NCBI GenBank assembly: GCA_015056945.1
Contig: SVFH01000002.1
Span: 62,001 to 126,000, forward strand
From: Lachnospiraceae bacterium
GTDB taxonomy: Bacteria; Bacillota; Clostridia; Lachnospirales; Lachnospiraceae
Length of the DNA stretch: 64,000 nt
Direction: 5' to 3'
The notes beneath the pieces were generated by a model. It was not told the origin of the DNA, made no database searches, and saw nothing but the letters and a program-made list of their open reading frames with translations. The number at the start of each line of letters is the position of its first letter. Position 1 is the stretch's first letter. A program made the position numbers and the translations under genes. This document shows, piece by piece, positions 60,934 to 64,000 of the stretch.

Positions 60934-62235
60934 TTATTCTACACTTCCTTCTGCTACAATTCTGTTCCTTCCTGCCTCTTTTCCCGCATAAAGACGCTCA
61001 TCCGCAATACGGATTACCTCTTCCGGCGAGCTTTCACCATCAGTACTTGTCACACCAAAAGTCATCGTTAGTTTTATTGTTTCACCGTTCTTAGATAAAA
61101 TCTCCAGACCGGAAATAATCTCAGCCAATTTTTGAACGTGCAATACGCCTTCTTCTAAACTACACTCACCATACACAAGCAGAAACTCCTCTCCGCCCCA
61201 TCTGGCTGCAAAACTTTTACCCGCAAGGTTTTGCTTCATCACACGGCCAATCTCCTTTAATACCACATCACCTGTATCATGACCATAGGTATCATTAATC
61301 CGTTTGAAATAATCCACATCACCCATGATAACACAGCATTCCGTACCTTCTTCGCGGGCGCGTTCAAACATGTTCTGTAACCTGACATTTGCGTATCGCC
61401 TGTTGTAAAGCTCCGTCAAAGCGTCCCGTTCAATCAATTTGCGGAGTGAATTCTGCATCACGATAATCATCCTGCCCATTTCGGCAATCTCATCATTGCG
61501 GCTCATGACCTCATAGCCGGGTTCATGATCAAGCTCTCCTTTGGCCACGCTGCTTAAACTTCTTTGCACACCATTCATGGCAAATACCAGCTTACGCACA
61601 TAAACGGACGCGAATAAACCGGTAAGCAACATACCAAGGATAATCAACACAATTAACGGAATCCGCACCCTGTTAATGGAGCGGTGTACTTCATCTGCAG
61701 GCATGGAAACCGCAAGCATACCGATAGAGCGCCCATCCTCATTGTGAAGCGGTCTGTAATATCCAAGATAATAACCATCACCCACCTGCATGTTATGATA
61801 AAACTCTTCGTGGTCTTTTTCCAACACATCCCTGCAAATAATGGAATTTGCGCCGGTTCCGACCAGACGGTTCCCTTCTGCGTCCTTCATGGTTGTAATC
61901 ATTCTGGTATCCTGATAAAAGAACGTAATCTCTGCCCCGACAGCCACTTTCATGCGATCAAGATATTCGTATTCTCCCGTTATTTCCTTTTCCCCTTTAT
62001 AGAAAGCAGCCACTTTACCGCTTTTTACAAACCGGTAATCACCGGGATACATCGTATCGTACGTAAGAAGGATGCTGTCTGCAATGGCCTGAAGCCTTCC
62101 TTCTGCCTGCTGATGCATGGCAGTTGACAGACGCGCACCGCATATTGCCATCATCAAAATACCAAAAAGAAACAATGGTACGATACATAATGCCGGAATT
62201 GTCTTATATACACTGCTTTTATACTTCTTTTTCAT
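60934..62235 (-). CDS. Membrane diguanylate cyclase with dCache/sensor-like domain and HAMP
   Basis: RWGGEEFLLVYGE GGDEF site; DALTELYNRRY; two TM. Confidence 0.9.
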   Translation of the reverse strand: MKKKYKSSVYKTIPALCIVPLFLFGILMMAICGARLSTAMHQQAEGRLQAIADSILLTYDTMYPGDYRFVKSGKVAAFYKGEKEITGEYEYLDRMKVAVGAEITFFYQDTRMITTMKDAEGNRLVGTGANSIICRDVLEKDHEEFYHNMQVGDGYYLGYYRPLHNEDGRSIGMLAVSMPADEVHRSINRVRIPLIVLIILGMLLTGLFASVYVRKLVFAMNGVQRSLSSVAKGELDHEPGYEVMSRNDEIAEMGRMIIVMQNSLRKLIERDALTELYNRRYANVRLQNMFERAREEGTECCVIMGDVDYFKRINDTYGHDTGDVVLKEIGRVMKQNLAGKSFAARWGGEEFLLVYGECSLEEGVLHVQKLAEIISGLEILSKNGETIKLTMTFGVTSTDGESSPEEVIRIADERLYAGKEAGRNRIVAEGSVE

Positions 62236-62337
62236 CCCAAAACCCCTTTGAAACTAACAAGTGCCACCGGCGAACCCCGATGGCACTTCTTTCATCTTTC
62301 TTATGTGTCTGTCCGCTAAATTCGGTTGTCGAAAGAA

Positions 62338-63015
62338 TTATCTTCCTGTTACGATGTACGGCTGAATAGAGCTTGCAAGACCGGATACAGGCATTGTCTG
62401 TAACCAAATTTTGCCGGGGCCTGTTAAAACAGTGTTAAACATTCCTTCGCCGCCGCCAAACATATTTCCAAGTCCCTTTACCATCTGAACATCCATCTTA
62501 ACGGTTGCATCCATTGCTGCAAGAGATCCTGTATCTACAATCATGGTCTGTCCGGGCTGTAATTCATATTCAACTACACTACCGTCAACCTCTAAAAATA
62601 CAACACCGTTGCCGGAGAACTTCTGCATAATGAAACCTTCACCGCCAAGTAAACCGCCCATGCCTTTCTTCTGGAAATGCTTCTCTACGTTTACTGACAT
62701 TTCAGAAGCAAGGAAAGAACCCTTCTGTGCGATGATTACTCTTCCGCCGCTTAAGTCAATCGGAAGAATGTGTCCGGGAACATTGGTTGCAAATGCAATC
62801 ATACCCTCACCGCCCTTAGCAGTGTAATTGTTCTCAAACAATGCTTCATTGGTTGCAAGTCTTCCTAACATTTTACCAATACCGCCTGATTTGGTTGCCA
62901 TTTCCATGTTAGCTGTCATCCATGCCATAGCACCGGCCTGACATTTCAATGTTTCACCGTCTGCAACGGTACATTCTACAACGGGAAACGGTTCGCCTTT
63001 GATTTCGTACTTCAT
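62338..63015 (-). CDS. TIGR00266/AIM24-family protein
   Basis: CQAGAMAWMTANMEMATKSGGIGKML; GGGEGMFNTVLTGPGKIWLQTMP. Confidence 0.88.
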   Translation of the reverse strand: MKYEIKGEPFPVVECTVADGETLKCQAGAMAWMTANMEMATKSGGIGKMLGRLATNEALFENNYTAKGGEGMIAFATNVPGHILPIDLSGGRVIIAQKGSFLASEMSVNVEKHFQKKGMGGLLGGEGFIMQKFSGNGVVFLEVDGSVVEYELQPGQTMIVDTGSLAAMDATVKMDVQMVKGLGNMFGGGEGMFNTVLTGPGKIWLQTMPVSGLASSIQPYIVTGR

Positions 63016-63098
63016 AATCCCAAAATCCTCCTCTTTTATACATAATAGTAGTTTATTCTATTGCATACACGCAACATAGACATTATAACATACATTTT

Positions 63099-64000
63099 TT
63101 ATTTATGGTACAATTTTTTTGTCTGATAAACCGGTTCGCAGGTCAAATTTACACCCAGCTTCCGGAACACGTTTTTATCCACATGGGAAAGAATGACACT
63201 GGAATGCACTTCGGAGCCTTTCAGATTCTGCAGCTGCTCCATGGCACGCTTAGCACGCTCGTCTGTTGCCGCGCAGATGGAAAGTGCCACAAGGACTTCA
63301 TCCGTATGAAGTCTGGGATTTGCATTTCCAAGAAAGTTCACCTTCAGTTCCTGAATCGGCCCGATAATCGTCGGAGAAATCAATTCCACTTCATCATCAA
63401 TACCTGCCAGTTCTTTTAGCGCATTTAAAAGAAGTGCACTGGACGCACCAAGCAGAGCGCTTGTTTTACCGGTTAAGCACTTACCGTTCGGCAATTCAAT
63501 GGCTGCTGCCGGATTACCTGTTTCTTCCGCACGTTTCTTGGCAAGCCCTATTACCTTACGATCTTCTATCGTCACTTCCGCCTGATTCATAAGAAGCTGC
63601 AATTTATATACCTGCTCCTCTTCTGCATTTCCCTGAATCTGCTGACAAAGTGCATTGTAATAGCGGCGTATAATTTCTGCCTTGGACGCATCTCTTACGA
63701 CCTCATCATCTATAATTCCGTAACCGGCCATGTTGACGCCCATATCTGTCGGTGATTTATAGGGTGATTCTCCCATAATCTTTTCAAACATGGTATTCAG
63801 AACAGGGAAAATTTCCACGTCCCTGTTATAATTAATGGTCGTCTGACCGTATGCATCCAAATGGAACGGGTCAATCATGTTCACATCATTCAAGTCCGCA
63901 GTTGCCGCCTCATACGCAAGATTCACGGGATGCTTTAACGGCAGGTTCCAAACCGGGAAGGTCTCATACTTAGCATAACCCGCACGGATACCTCTTTTAT
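63099..64000 (-). CDS. DUF1846-family protein, truncated by window edge
   Basis: Frame stays open past the ORF-track start to the window edge ([51 protein letters not shown]). Confidence 0.85.
   Translation of the reverse strand, partial: KRGIRAGYAKYETFPVWNLPLKHPVNLAYEAATADLNDVNMIDPFHLDAYGQTTINYNRDVEIFPVLNTMFEKIMGESPYKSPTDMGVNMAGYGIIDDEVVRDASKAEIIRRYYNALCQQIQGNAEEEQVYKLQLLMNQAEVTIEDRKVIGLAKKRAEETGNPAAAIELPNGKCLTGKTSALLGASSALLLNALKELAGIDDEVELISPTIIGPIQELKVNFLGNANPRLHTDEVLVALSICAATDERAKRAMEQLQNLKGSEVHSSVILSHVDKNVFRKLGVNLTCEPVYQTKKLYHK

Overview
This is a chromosomal window from a low-to-mid GC Firmicute. Gene content and style suggest Lachnospiraceae (inference). Most of it is housekeeping or ordinary accessory coding sequence. 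Main blocks: a MutS-like ATPase; a ferredoxin gene divergent from a Crp/Fnr regulator; gdhA; a ten-gene Mrp/complex-I-like antiporter cluster with four ND5/ND4-type subunits (about 10.1-19.6 kb); trmB; a D,D-carboxypeptidase; a LytTR two-component pair; pyruvate kinase; a PhoB/PhoR-like pair with a Na/Pi cotransporter; T-box-proS; ackA; an amidohydrolase; tRNA-Ser(GCU); metF; glgB; a TPR/degenerate AAA protein; a TetM-like GTPase fused to a YacP/Rae1-like NYN nuclease, in an operon with rqcP; hup; cca; c-di-GMP enzymes; a DUF697-type GTPase with a small membrane ORF; AlaX; AIM24; and a DUF1846 gene that runs off the right edge. The most interesting unexplained signals are as follows. (1) Two ~305-310 bp hairpin elements flank proS. 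They share a conserved internal core but have entirely different, still self-complementary arms, and the core shows compensatory base changes. They look like a mobile structured-RNA family. (2) The TetM-like/NYN fusion sits directly behind rqcP. (3) A 7 kb segment is bracketed by inverted copies of a palindrome-bearing repeat, one of which is a 167 bp tandem array. (4) There are several exact-period tandem arrays (31 bp, 53 bp, 167 bp) and a dispersed repeat coupled to terminators. (5) Two candidate standalone ncRNAs are present, one of them 6S-like. (6) A PD-(D/E)XK-like gene carries a one-nucleotide frameshift. All calls come from reading the sequence; no database search was run.
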